64,000 bases of DNA from Shewanella metallivivens. Its GTDB lineage: Bacteria; Pseudomonadota; Gammaproteobacteria; Enterobacterales; Shewanellaceae. The notes under the pieces were generated by a model, which worked only from the letters and a program-made list of their open reading frames with translations, had not been told where the DNA came from and searched no databases. Made by a program: the position numbers and the translations under genes. This document shows positions 27,149 through 35,073 of this stretch, one piece after another. The DNA is taken from contig NZ_JAQQPZ010000004.1 in assembly GCF_028750675.1 (NCBI RefSeq), positions 213,228-277,227 on the forward strand, given 5' to 3'. Positions within the stretch are counted from its first letter, which is position 1; each line of letters opens with the position of its first letter.

Positions 27149-27538
27149 ATGACAAATCTAGACATTATTAAAAGTACTTATGAAGGTAAAACCTCAGAAG
27201 ACAACGGTAAAAACCTTAAGCGTTATATTTCAAACGAGACACGTTGGACTGAAGCTGCCGGCTTCCCTTATGCTGGGACGTATCAAGGATTTGATGAGAT
27301 TGAAAAAAATGTATTTGCTCGTTTAAGCACTGAGTGGATTGATTACAATTTTGCAGTGGAAGACTATGTTGCCGCAGGTAACAAGGTTTTTGCTTATGGT
27401 ACATATAGCGGAACCAATAAAGCCACTGGCCGATATTTCAAGGCGAGAGTAGCCCATCTTTGGACACTTAAAGATGGAAAAGTCATCAGTTTTGAACAAT
27501 TTGTCGATAGCAAAACTGTTTATGATGCGATGGTATAA
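27149..27538 (+). CDS. NTF2-like (SnoaL-type) small protein
   Basis: This is a 129-residue cone-barrel protein: YEGKTSEDNGKNLKRYISNETRWTEAAGFPYAGTYQGFDEI and AHLWTLKDGKVISFEQFVD fit the SnoaL/ketosteroid-isomerase-like fold. Members bind or isomerise small hydrophobic compounds. GGAA lies before the ATG. It is the last gene of the LysR-linked set and is followed by a strong terminator. Confidence 0.75.
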   Translation: MTNLDIIKSTYEGKTSEDNGKNLKRYISNETRWTEAAGFPYAGTYQGFDEIEKNVFARLSTEWIDYNFAVEDYVAAGNKVFAYGTYSGTNKATGRYFKARVAHLWTLKDGKVISFEQFVDSKTVYDAMV

Positions 27539-27604
27539 ACAATGTCGTTGACTTAACGATTACTCATTCAAGGACTAAGGCTAAGTCAGTATTTATCGGC
27601 TAAT

Positions 27605-27635
27605 AAAAAAGGAGCCTGGTTAAGGCCCCTTTTTT
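27605..27635 (+). terminator. Rho-independent terminator
   Basis: The stem AAAAAAGGAGCC / GGCCCCTTTTTT (one mismatch) lies 66 bases after the NTF2-like gene. Confidence 0.85.
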
Positions 27636-27691
27636 GGGGTAAATGATCGATATCAATAAGCTTTAGATAATCTACTCTTGATAGCTTTAGC

Positions 27692-27775
27692 TTAGAAACG
27701 GCCAACAACATCAATTGCAGCACCGAAACCGTCTACGTCAGAATCAAGTACTTTTGATAGTTCAAACGTAGCAAA
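27692..27775 (-). pseudogene. 3' fragment of an outer-membrane protein gene
   Basis: On the minus strand a 27-codon frame ends FGAAIDVVGRF-stop, with a C-terminal Phe as in outer-membrane barrels. Upstream the frame hits a stop within a few codons, and sequence of a different gene begins at 27777. Only the gene's end remains. Confidence 0.45.
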
Positions 27776-27776
27776 A

Positions 27777-28256
27777 ATGCGTCATTCATACGTAACCAGT
27801 CAGCGGTTTTTGCAGCAAAATCTGTGGCACACCATCGGCATGGAAAGCGATGCCTATTGGCTTACCGACTCCCAAGGTACTGTTTTTGCCCTAGGCGGCT
27901 TAAATGTTACCACCCGCGACTACGCCCGCTTTGGCCGATTGCTACTAAATAATGGCGAGTTTAACGGCAAGCAAATCGTCTCTGCTGAGTAGATAAAAGC
28001 CGCCACCACGCCCCAATCAGAATACCTTAAACCACAACAAGACAAACTTGGGTACGGTTACCAAATTTGGCTACCACCAGAAGCACAGCAAGGTGAATTC
28101 TTTTGCGTTGGCGTTTATGGGCAATATATCTATGTGAACCAACAACACAATGTGGTCATTGTAAAAAACAGTGCCGATTTACACTTTCAAGACGAGCTGA
28201 TATCAAAGCATGAAACCATCGCGTTTTTCCGCGAAATTGTGGCGTCATTACAATAA
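27777..28256 (+). pseudogene. C-terminal remnant of a serine hydrolase (beta-lactamase class C fold)
   Basis: The frame from 27777 reads FLQQNLWHTIGMESDAYWLTDSQG, then ALGGLNVTTRDYARFGRLLLNNGEFNGKQIVSAE, typical of class C beta-lactamase-like serine hydrolases. A TAG at 27990 replaces the usual Trp codon of the following WI motif. The same frame then continues without stop to 28256, with GYGYQIWLPP. The N-terminal half with the catalytic SxxK is missing. The gene is broken by both truncation and a nonsense change. Confidence 0.7.
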
Positions 28257-28380
28257 AGGCCTCCCCTAAACCATAGTACCCCAAAAACATTAACGAGCTC
28301 ACTTGATAGGGCCCGTTTGAAGGGGGACTATGCATTAACCAACGCTATTGAATCTACCGGCAATTTTCACTGCAAACAAC

Positions 28381-29568
28381 TCAACCTCGGTGCTCTGCAC
28401 AATCTAAAACAGCTTCCTTTTTGCCTTTTGGCAACAAAATGTTAGCCACGATGACTAACATCAACATCACCCAAACCACAGGCCATAACGTTCCGTTATA
28501 AAGTTGGGTCGTCAGCCCTCCCATTAATGCTCCGCCAGTAAACTGCCCAGCCCCTAACAGTGCTGATGCTGAGCCGGTATTTTCGGTAAACTGGCTCATG
28601 TACAACGCATTGGCATTAGGCATAATGGCACCAACCATGCCTACGGCTCCCATAATGCCAAATACAAACAGATACAATGAGGCGTCAAACGCGGTAAAGC
28701 TGAGTAACAGCAACACAAAAAATGCCTGACACAAAATAGCCACTCGCAACAATGTATTGGCCGGCTTACGGTTAAGCAGTTTTGAATTGCTTCTATTCAC
28801 TAAAATATTCATCACCGTATTAGCCGCAAATACCAATCCGAATATTTGTTCACTTAAGCCAAACTGAACCTGATAAATAAATGACGCATTAGTGATAAAC
28901 ACCATCATGACACTGTAGCCGCAGGCCTGTACCAGCAAGTAGCGCATGGCAGTGGTGTTTTTCATCACTAACAGATAACGCCGATACGCAGGGATTTTTA
29001 CCTGTTGAGTTTTAGCGGGGCATTGAGGTAATGACTTAGCCACAAGTATCGCGACAAACACTGCATAGCCCGCGGTAAAATAGAAAATATTCTGCCATTT
29101 GCCCGTTAACAGAATTAGCGCGCCAATACTCGGGGCAATCGCAGGAGCAAGCACCATAATAAGTGCAATTAAGCCAAACAGTTTTGCAGCGGCATTTCCG
29201 CTCTCTCTCATCCTAACTAACGGCGCAACACAAACACCTGCAAATCCCCCACCTACAGCTTGAAAAATCCGCGAAATTTGAATCACATTAAGGTCACTGG
29301 CAGAGGCAATAACCAGCGAACTCAAGGCATACAGCAACAGCCCACCCACAATAATGCTGCGTTTTTCAAAGCGATCTGCAAGCGGGCCACCAATAAGCTG
29401 GCCCATCGCCATACCCACAAAATAAAAACTGACCGTCGTTGCAACAGAATCAATACCCACGCCCAAATACTCTGACATGGAGGGAATACCCGGCAAATAA
29501 GCATCAACCGCAAAAGGACCTGCGGCCATCACCAACGCCATCAAAAAGACAAAATGCCCTTTGGACAT
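28381..29568 (-). CDS. Bcr/CflA family multidrug efflux MFS transporter
   Basis: This is a 395-residue, 12-helix major facilitator. The N-terminal DAYLPGIPSM motif and GPLADRFEKRSIIVGG (motif A) are typical of the Bcr/CflA drug:proton antiporters. QAVGGGFAGVCVAPLVR is the antiporter motif C region. It is divergent from a MarR gene, with two matching operator palindromes between them, which suggests repression relieved by a toxic ligand. Confidence 0.88.
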   Translation of the reverse strand: MSKGHFVFLMALVMAAGPFAVDAYLPGIPSMSEYLGVGIDSVATTVSFYFVGMAMGQLIGGPLADRFEKRSIIVGGLLLYALSSLVIASASDLNVIQISRIFQAVGGGFAGVCVAPLVRMRESGNAAAKLFGLIALIMVLAPAIAPSIGALILLTGKWQNIFYFTAGYAVFVAILVAKSLPQCPAKTQQVKIPAYRRYLLVMKNTTAMRYLLVQACGYSVMMVFITNASFIYQVQFGLSEQIFGLVFAANTVMNILVNRSNSKLLNRKPANTLLRVAILCQAFFVLLLLSFTAFDASLYLFVFGIMGAVGMVGAIMPNANALYMSQFTENTGSASALLGAGQFTGGALMGGLTTQLYNGTLWPVVWVMLMLVIVANILLPKGKKEAVLDCAEHRG

Positions 29569-29591
29569 AACACCTCACCAACAATCTTTAT

Positions 29592-29641
29592 TATCTTCCC
29601 AGGAAGATATATTAGCTTGAGGTTATCTTTCTGGCAAGATA
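29592..29641. promoter_or_regulatory. Paired MarR-type operators
   Basis: The palindromes TATCTTCCCAGGAAGATA (29592-29609) and TATCTTTCTGGCAAGATA (29624-29641) start 32 bp apart, about three helical turns. They lie in the spacer between the divergent efflux and MarR genes. Size, symmetry and position fit MarR binding sites controlling both promoters. Confidence 0.75.
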
Positions 29642-29679
29642 TAATTGCCAGCCAATCGTATACTGATGAAGCGACAACG

Positions 29680-30177
29680 ATGATAGAGAAGTTTGAAACC
29701 TTTCTTTCTTTAATGAAGGAGAACTGGCCAGAAGCTTATGAGGACATGATTCCCTCACTGCCATTAATTGATAAAATTCAGTCTATTAATGAAGAGAAAC
29801 GCAGCAAAACAATGGCAGAATATGGTCTGCAGACCTCTGATTTTGGGCTACTCACTGCGCTAAGAAGAACCCCCGCTCCGCACCTACTGATGCCCACACA
29901 AATTATGGACTACATGCTCATCAGTTCCGGCGGCTTAACCAAAGCACTGTACCGACTTGAACAAAAAGCCTTAATATCCAGAAGCCCTTCTTCAGAAGAC
30001 GGCCGAGTCAAGCGTGTGCAATTAACCGCAAAAGGTAAACAGGTCATAGAAGAAATTGTTGTTAAGGCGCAGGAAAGTCACAGATTGATGAACGCAAGCT
30101 TTTCTGAACAAGAAAAAAATCAACTTGATATGTTATTGAGAAAATTACTCAATACACTAGAGGCACCTGGTAATTAA
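29680..30177 (+). CDS. MarR family transcriptional regulator
   Basis: This is a 165-residue regulator with a winged helix: LMPTQIMDYMLISSGGLTKALYRLEQKALISRSPSSEDGRVKRVQLTAKG. The DGRVKRV wing is diagnostic. The start at 29680 is chosen because the frame upstream covers the operator region and encodes no conserved sequence. It probably represses itself and the divergent Bcr/CflA pump. Confidence 0.85.
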   Translation: MIEKFETFLSLMKENWPEAYEDMIPSLPLIDKIQSINEEKRSKTMAEYGLQTSDFGLLTALRRTPAPHLLMPTQIMDYMLISSGGLTKALYRLEQKALISRSPSSEDGRVKRVQLTAKGKQVIEEIVVKAQESHRLMNASFSEQEKNQLDMLLRKLLNTLEAPGN

Positions 30178-30381
30178 TTGATGCAATCAGTCAATAAGGG
30201 TCCGTAAAGACAAAGCGATGCTATAGGTCAAATCACGCGCATCTATTCAATAGTACATACTTGATATTGCCAGTTAAGTGTCCAAATAGCATTGCGAGGA
30301 GAATAAAAGTAGGATTATCAACTCATCCCAAACAGTAAAAATGTGGCTAAAAGTCCAAGCAAAAATAGATAAATATGAATG

Positions 30382-31098
30382 CTATTGAGTATGTCGATAT
30401 TCTTCTTCAATGCCATCAAGTAAGACTAAAAAGTCTAATAAATGCGCTCTCATTGCTTGCTCTGCACCAGCCTCATCGCCTGCAATCACAGCATCAATAA
30501 TAGAATGATGCATGCCCGGGGGATGTATTTTATCAGTATCAGGTTGAAACTTACTGGCAATTGAACCCACTAACTGAATCAATGACTTATCAATAGCGGT
30601 TAAAAAGCGGTTATTACACATATCTGCCAGCAAATAATGAATTTTGCTTCTTAACATGACAGTTTCAGGGTATTCCAATGTCAGGCTTTCATTGGCATTC
30701 GCCTCGAGTAACAATTTAGCATACTCAGGAGTACAGTGTTTTGCCGCAAGACCTGCAACAATGGGTTCAATATGTAAGCGCGCTTGGCAGATCTCATTAA
30801 ATGACATTTTACCTAAAAAGAACAAATCGTTGCAGTCACTACTTAACCGATCAAATGTCATTTCTTTTACAAAAGCACCGCCAGTAGCGCCTTGCTTAAT
30901 GACCACAAGTCCGCGGGCTTCTAACGATTTTATCGCTTCTCTAACAACCGTGCGACTCACGGCAAATTTTTCGATCAACTCGCGCTCCGAGGGCAGTTTA
31001 TCACCCGCGGAAAATCGCCCTGAGAAAATAGCTTCTCTGAGCTGATTAAAAACTTCATCAGATGCCTTTATCTGCTTGATTGGTTTGAAGTTATTCAA
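30382..31098 (-). CDS. GntR/FCD (FadR subfamily) transcriptional regulator
   Basis: This is a 238-residue protein with an N-terminal GntR winged helix (DEVFNQLREAIFSGRFSAGDKLPSERELIEKFAVSRTVVREAIKSLEARGLV) and a C-terminal FCD domain with candidate metal-binding histidines. FCD regulators bind small carboxylates. It is divergent, across 460 bp, from the reductase/cytochrome/porin/esterase locus, which it probably controls. Confidence 0.88.
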   Translation of the reverse strand: MNNFKPIKQIKASDEVFNQLREAIFSGRFSAGDKLPSERELIEKFAVSRTVVREAIKSLEARGLVVIKQGATGGAFVKEMTFDRLSSDCNDLFFLGKMSFNEICQARLHIEPIVAGLAAKHCTPEYAKLLLEANANESLTLEYPETVMLRSKIHYLLADMCNNRFLTAIDKSLIQLVGSIASKFQPDTDKIHPPGMHHSIIDAVIAGDEAGAEQAMRAHLLDFLVLLDGIEEEYRHTQ

Positions 31099-31358
31099 AA
31101 TACGTCCTTACGCTACTTTATCGTCCAATTGTAACACAGCGTCACCACCAAAGAGTACTACTGTTAAACCTAAAGCAGTAAATATAATTCCCCTTTAAAA
31201 AACAATAGATTAAATAACCTCGCAACCCTCTTTACCTCATCAAAAACTCCTGCTAGGAGCCCTGCTGTTTCACAAATAGCTTATTTAAGCAGCAAGTCAC
31301 AAAATAATTAATTTTGCGGATGGCTGCAAAAATTTAACAACCAACGCTTATTATGAAA

Positions 31359-31381
31359 CGTTATATGTCATACATTTAACG
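31359..31381. promoter_or_regulatory. Candidate GntR operator
   Basis: The inverted arms CGTTA / TAACG flank a TATGTCATACAT core, 178 bp before the flavoprotein gene and in the divergent GntR spacer. The symmetry is imperfect, so the match to an FCD operator is tentative. The rest of this 460 bp spacer shows no gene. Confidence 0.35.
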
Positions 31382-31558
31382 TATCAGAAGTGGAGAGTAA
31401 AAATTAGTCATGACTAATAACAAAGGCTTTATCTACTTTTTGAACAAACCTACTTAAGTCAGTAGAAAACAGTCGTTCTAAGCGGTTATGACCGGGTTCT
31501 ATATCAAAGTCTTGATGACGGATCTGCCTCGAGCCGTGAGGGGTAAAGGAGTTTTAAA

Positions 31559-33235
31559 ATGAGTAAAAATGATTCAAACAAGTCGAATGAAATCGACCAA
31601 TATACCCGCAATGTCCTGCAAAATGGTCTTTCACGACGCAGTTTTTTAACTCGTGCCGCTATGGGTACTGGCGCCGTCGCTTTTACAGGTCTTACTGGCA
31701 GCATGGCCACAGCCTCAACAGATGATTGCGTTAAAACGGCCAAGAGCTCAGATGGCGGTGCAACGCTCGAATTCATGCCAAAACCGAAACCGATTTCTGA
31801 CAGAGATATTGTTTCAACTCAAACATTTGATGTCGTTGTCGTTGGTGCAGGTGCATCTGGTGTACCCGCTGCGTTATCTGCTGCTGAAAACGGTGCCAAA
31901 GTAGCGGTATTGCAAAAGCAAGCCATTGTGGTTTCGCAAGGTAATACAGGATCTGGCATCGATTTAGCCAACAGTGACAAAGCCGCAGTAGAAGCCATGG
32001 TAAACCGCTTAATGGGCGACAGTGCCCACCGCTGTCACCCTGAACTCGTGAGAGAATGGGCATACAACTCTGGTGAAGCCGTTTCATGGGTGATCGACCG
32101 CGCTAAAAAAGGTGGCGCACAAATCGTTGACCAAGGCACTAAAGTGCAACATGGCATTCATGGTGTTACCGAACATAAACTTAACTTTGTTACCTCATAT
32201 TGTGGACCTAAGCCTTACACCACAGGTGACGGCATGCGTGCTTTAGCTAAAGTGGCAGAAAAAGCTGGGGTTAAATTCTTCTTCAACATGCCAGCTCAGC
32301 AACTTGTTCAAGATGACTCAGGCAAAGTGATTGGGGTTATCGCCCAAGACCGTGACGGTAAATACCACAAATACATGGCCAAAAAAGGCGTGATTTTGTC
32401 TTCAGGTGATTACCAAAACAACGAAGCAATGTGTAACTTCTTCATCCCTGATTTGAAAAACTTTGAACGTAAACAAATGGATCGTACCGGTGACGGTTTC
32501 TCAATGGCATATTGGGCAGGCGGCGTTATCGAACCAATTGGCCACACCAAAATGCTCCATGACTTTGATGCAGGCCCTGCGTCAATGTGTGATATGCCGT
32601 TCCTTGCCGTCAACCGCAAAGGTGAGCGCTTCGTCAATGAAACCGTTGCTATGTCACTGATGAACAACTATCTACGTGATGAAGAAAATGCCGGTCACTA
32701 CTCGCAAGTCTTCGACGCGAACTACATGGAACAAGCAGCGAACTGGCCAGGCAAACTCTACTCGCCTGAGCAGATGAAAATCTACATGCCAGAAGATCCA
32801 TCACCAAAGATTGGCGTTTACGAGTCTCAAATTAATACCTACTCAGCCAATACCTTAGAAGAGCTCGCAGTCAAACTAGAATGCGACCCTAAAACCTTCG
32901 TTGCCAATGTGAAGCGCTACAACGAGCTATGCAAAACCGGCAAAGATGATGATTTTGGTAAGCCTTCAGCAAAAATGCTGCCAGTGGTAAAAGCACCTTT
33001 TTATGGCATTCATCGCCGCATGCGCATCTCAACCTTGTGTTCAGGCATGCTCGTGGACAAAAACCATCAAGCACTGGATGCAGACGGCAACAAAATTGGC
33101 GGTTTATTTGTTATCGGTAACCTTGGCGGTGGCTTCTATGGCGGTGTCGACTACCCACTCACCGTATTCGGTTTGTCATTAGGACGTTGCTACACATTTG
33201 GCTACTTAGCAGGTAAGTACGTCGCCAAACTGTAA
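31559..33235 (+). CDS. Tat-exported FAD-dependent reductase (fumarate/urocanate reductase-like flavoprotein)
   Basis: This is a 558-residue periplasmic flavoprotein. A Tat signal (SRRSFLTRAAMGTGAVAF) is followed by the FAD-binding VVVGAGASGVPAALSAAENGAKV (about residue 98) and the C-terminal GGLFVIGNLGGGFYGGVDYPLTVFG. It is of the fumarate reductase/flavocytochrome c family but has no haem domain; the haems are on the next gene. The usual H.T.GG region near the active site reads RMRISTLCSGM, so the acceptor is probably not fumarate. Urocanate, methacrylate and arylacrylate reductases share this layout. AAAGGAG precedes the ATG. Confidence 0.82.
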   Translation: MSKNDSNKSNEIDQYTRNVLQNGLSRRSFLTRAAMGTGAVAFTGLTGSMATASTDDCVKTAKSSDGGATLEFMPKPKPISDRDIVSTQTFDVVVVGAGASGVPAALSAAENGAKVAVLQKQAIVVSQGNTGSGIDLANSDKAAVEAMVNRLMGDSAHRCHPELVREWAYNSGEAVSWVIDRAKKGGAQIVDQGTKVQHGIHGVTEHKLNFVTSYCGPKPYTTGDGMRALAKVAEKAGVKFFFNMPAQQLVQDDSGKVIGVIAQDRDGKYHKYMAKKGVILSSGDYQNNEAMCNFFIPDLKNFERKQMDRTGDGFSMAYWAGGVIEPIGHTKMLHDFDAGPASMCDMPFLAVNRKGERFVNETVAMSLMNNYLRDEENAGHYSQVFDANYMEQAANWPGKLYSPEQMKIYMPEDPSPKIGVYESQINTYSANTLEELAVKLECDPKTFVANVKRYNELCKTGKDDDFGKPSAKMLPVVKAPFYGIHRRMRISTLCSGMLVDKNHQALDADGNKIGGLFVIGNLGGGFYGGVDYPLTVFGLSLGRCYTFGYLAGKYVAKL

Positions 33236-33302
33236 CCCAAAAAGACAAGTAAATGGATGCCAGACCTTTGGCACCTTTCACACAGAATTATGGAATAACA
33301 CA

Positions 33303-33659
33303 ATGAAAAAATTAACACTGCGCAACATCATGCTTTGTCTTGCATTGAGCTTTTTCGCAAGCAGTGCAATGGCTGATAAAACCACCTTACTCGACCAAAC
33401 TCATGCAGCTAAAGGACTTAAATGTGCCAGCTGCCATGGTAACGCCGAACAACGCGAAGCGGTCACTATGACCAAATGCATCAAATGTCATAACACCGAA
33501 AAGTTGGCTAAAAAAACCAAAGATGTAAAACCAACAAACCCACATGAAAACCGCCACTTTGGCACCGAAACCGACTGTGCAAAATGCCACAACGTACACC
33601 AGAAGTCTGAAAACTACTGCGGTAGCTGTCACCTTCGTTTTGACTTTGTGGTCCCTTAA
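33303..33659 (+). CDS. Periplasmic tetrahaem cytochrome c (electron donor subunit)
   Basis: This is a 118-residue protein with a signal peptide (cut after SSAMA) and four CxxCH haem sites: CASCH, CIKCH, CAKCH and CGSCH. It matches the haem domain of flavocytochrome c fumarate reductases. It lies 67 bp after the flavoprotein gene and should pass electrons from the quinol side (CymA-type donors in Shewanella) to that enzyme. Confidence 0.88.
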   Translation: MKKLTLRNIMLCLALSFFASSAMADKTTLLDQTHAAKGLKCASCHGNAEQREAVTMTKCIKCHNTEKLAKKTKDVKPTNPHENRHFGTETDCAKCHNVHQKSENYCGSCHLRFDFVVP

Positions 33660-33718
33660 AATAGTAAGGCCCCCGATATCTCGACCATAAAAAGTCAATA
33701 CGAAACAGGATGAGAATG

Positions 33719-34972
33719 ATGAATATTAAAACTAAATTATTACCGCTAGTCGTAGCATGTCTAGCCGCAAGCCCAGCCTTTGCCGCTGAGCCAATGGCAA
33801 ACATATTTAATGATGCAACCTTGAAAGGTCAATTCCAACTTTTTGATTTTCAACGTAACTTTGATGGTGATAGCACAGATCGCCACGACACCTCGTTCGG
33901 TGGTTTATTCTACCTGCGTTCAGGTGAAGCTAATGGCATCAGTTTTGGCGGCTCATTTGCGTCAGCAAACCCAATATGGGAGTCAAACAACGACGGGCTT
34001 TACGGCCTTGTAGGTGGTGGCGCACCTGGCTCAGTTGTCGAGCGTACCGCTGTTAACCGTTTACAAGAGTACTTTGTCAGCGGCAACTGGTACGACACAC
34101 AAATCGTGGTCGGTGCACAAGAGTTACGTACCCCAATGATGAACCCGTTCCCATTACGTGCTATTCCGTTCACGTATCGTGGTGCCAGTGTTAAAAATAC
34201 CTCTATAGAAAATTTAGCGATATCAGCACTATACATCACAGACTACATGGGTTGGACTGACGAAGAGTTTAACAACGTATCAAGCGGGATCCGCAGTGAG
34301 TTTGCACGTAAAGGTGTCATTGTCGATGTAGAAGACAACCCAATCTATGCGCTAGGTTTAGACTACAACCTGCCAATCGAAGCGATAAACGCTAAGACCA
34401 GTTTGTGGTACTACAGCATGGAAGATGTGTATAACCAGTACCATGTTAAGTTAAACCTTAGCGGCGAAATGGGTGCAGCTAACTGGTATTTCAATCCATC
34501 TTACCTAAAGCAAGACTCAACTGGTGCACTTAGTCAAACCGAAGCGCAATTTGACACATACCAAGCGGGTTTCCACTTAGGGATGAAATGGAACGGATTT
34601 GATGCAACAGTAAAATATGTTACCACCGGTGACGGCGACGTTGTGGCACCATTTGGCGATGACAAAGTCATCATCCAACAAGTGGTTCAATCAGCACGCG
34701 CTAACGAAGATGGCTACGGCTTACAACTTGCTTATCAATTTGCACCAGATTCTGCATTAAGTGGCGTTAGCACTTATGTTAACTGGGCAAACTATGAAAT
34801 TGATGGCGACTCAAGTAAAGACATCGACGAAACCGACTTTTCAGTGGTGTACGATCTAGCCAAATATGTTGACGGTTTAAGCGTACGCGCACGTCATGCC
34901 ATTGTGAACTACTCAACAGGTGACGACTTAACCGATACGCGTTTCTACGTTTACTACAAGTTCGCAATTTAA
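33719..34972 (+). CDS. OprD-like outer-membrane porin
   Basis: This is a protein of about 417 residues with a signal peptide (MNIKTKLLPLVVACLAASPAFA) and alternating beta-barrel pattern ending in aromatic YVYYKFAI. Its opening (LKGQFQLFDFQRNFDGD) resembles the OprD/OccD family of carboxylate-selective channels. Three ATGs lie close together (33710, 33716, 33719); I chose 33719 for spacing to AGGA. It sits in the reductase operon and would admit the aromatic or other carboxylate acceptor. Confidence 0.7.
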   Translation: MNIKTKLLPLVVACLAASPAFAAEPMANIFNDATLKGQFQLFDFQRNFDGDSTDRHDTSFGGLFYLRSGEANGISFGGSFASANPIWESNNDGLYGLVGGGAPGSVVERTAVNRLQEYFVSGNWYDTQIVVGAQELRTPMMNPFPLRAIPFTYRGASVKNTSIENLAISALYITDYMGWTDEEFNNVSSGIRSEFARKGVIVDVEDNPIYALGLDYNLPIEAINAKTSLWYYSMEDVYNQYHVKLNLSGEMGAANWYFNPSYLKQDSTGALSQTEAQFDTYQAGFHLGMKWNGFDATVKYVTTGDGDVVAPFGDDKVIIQQVVQSARANEDGYGLQLAYQFAPDSALSGVSTYVNWANYEIDGDSSKDIDETDFSVVYDLAKYVDGLSVRARHAIVNYSTGDDLTDTRFYVYYKFAI

Positions 34973-35008
34973 TCTTCGTAACAAAAGCTTACGCAGCTTT
35001 CATTAAGT

Positions 35009-35034
35009 AAAGGGCCACCGCTCCCGGCCCTTTT
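35009..35034 (+). terminator. Terminator between porin and esterase genes
   Basis: The stem AAAGGGCC / GGCCCTTT is followed by TACTTTTTG. It may reduce rather than block read-through into the esterase gene. Confidence 0.65.
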
Positions 35035-35073
35035 ACTTTTTGATTGACTCTCAATTCGCAAAAAGGATTTCCC

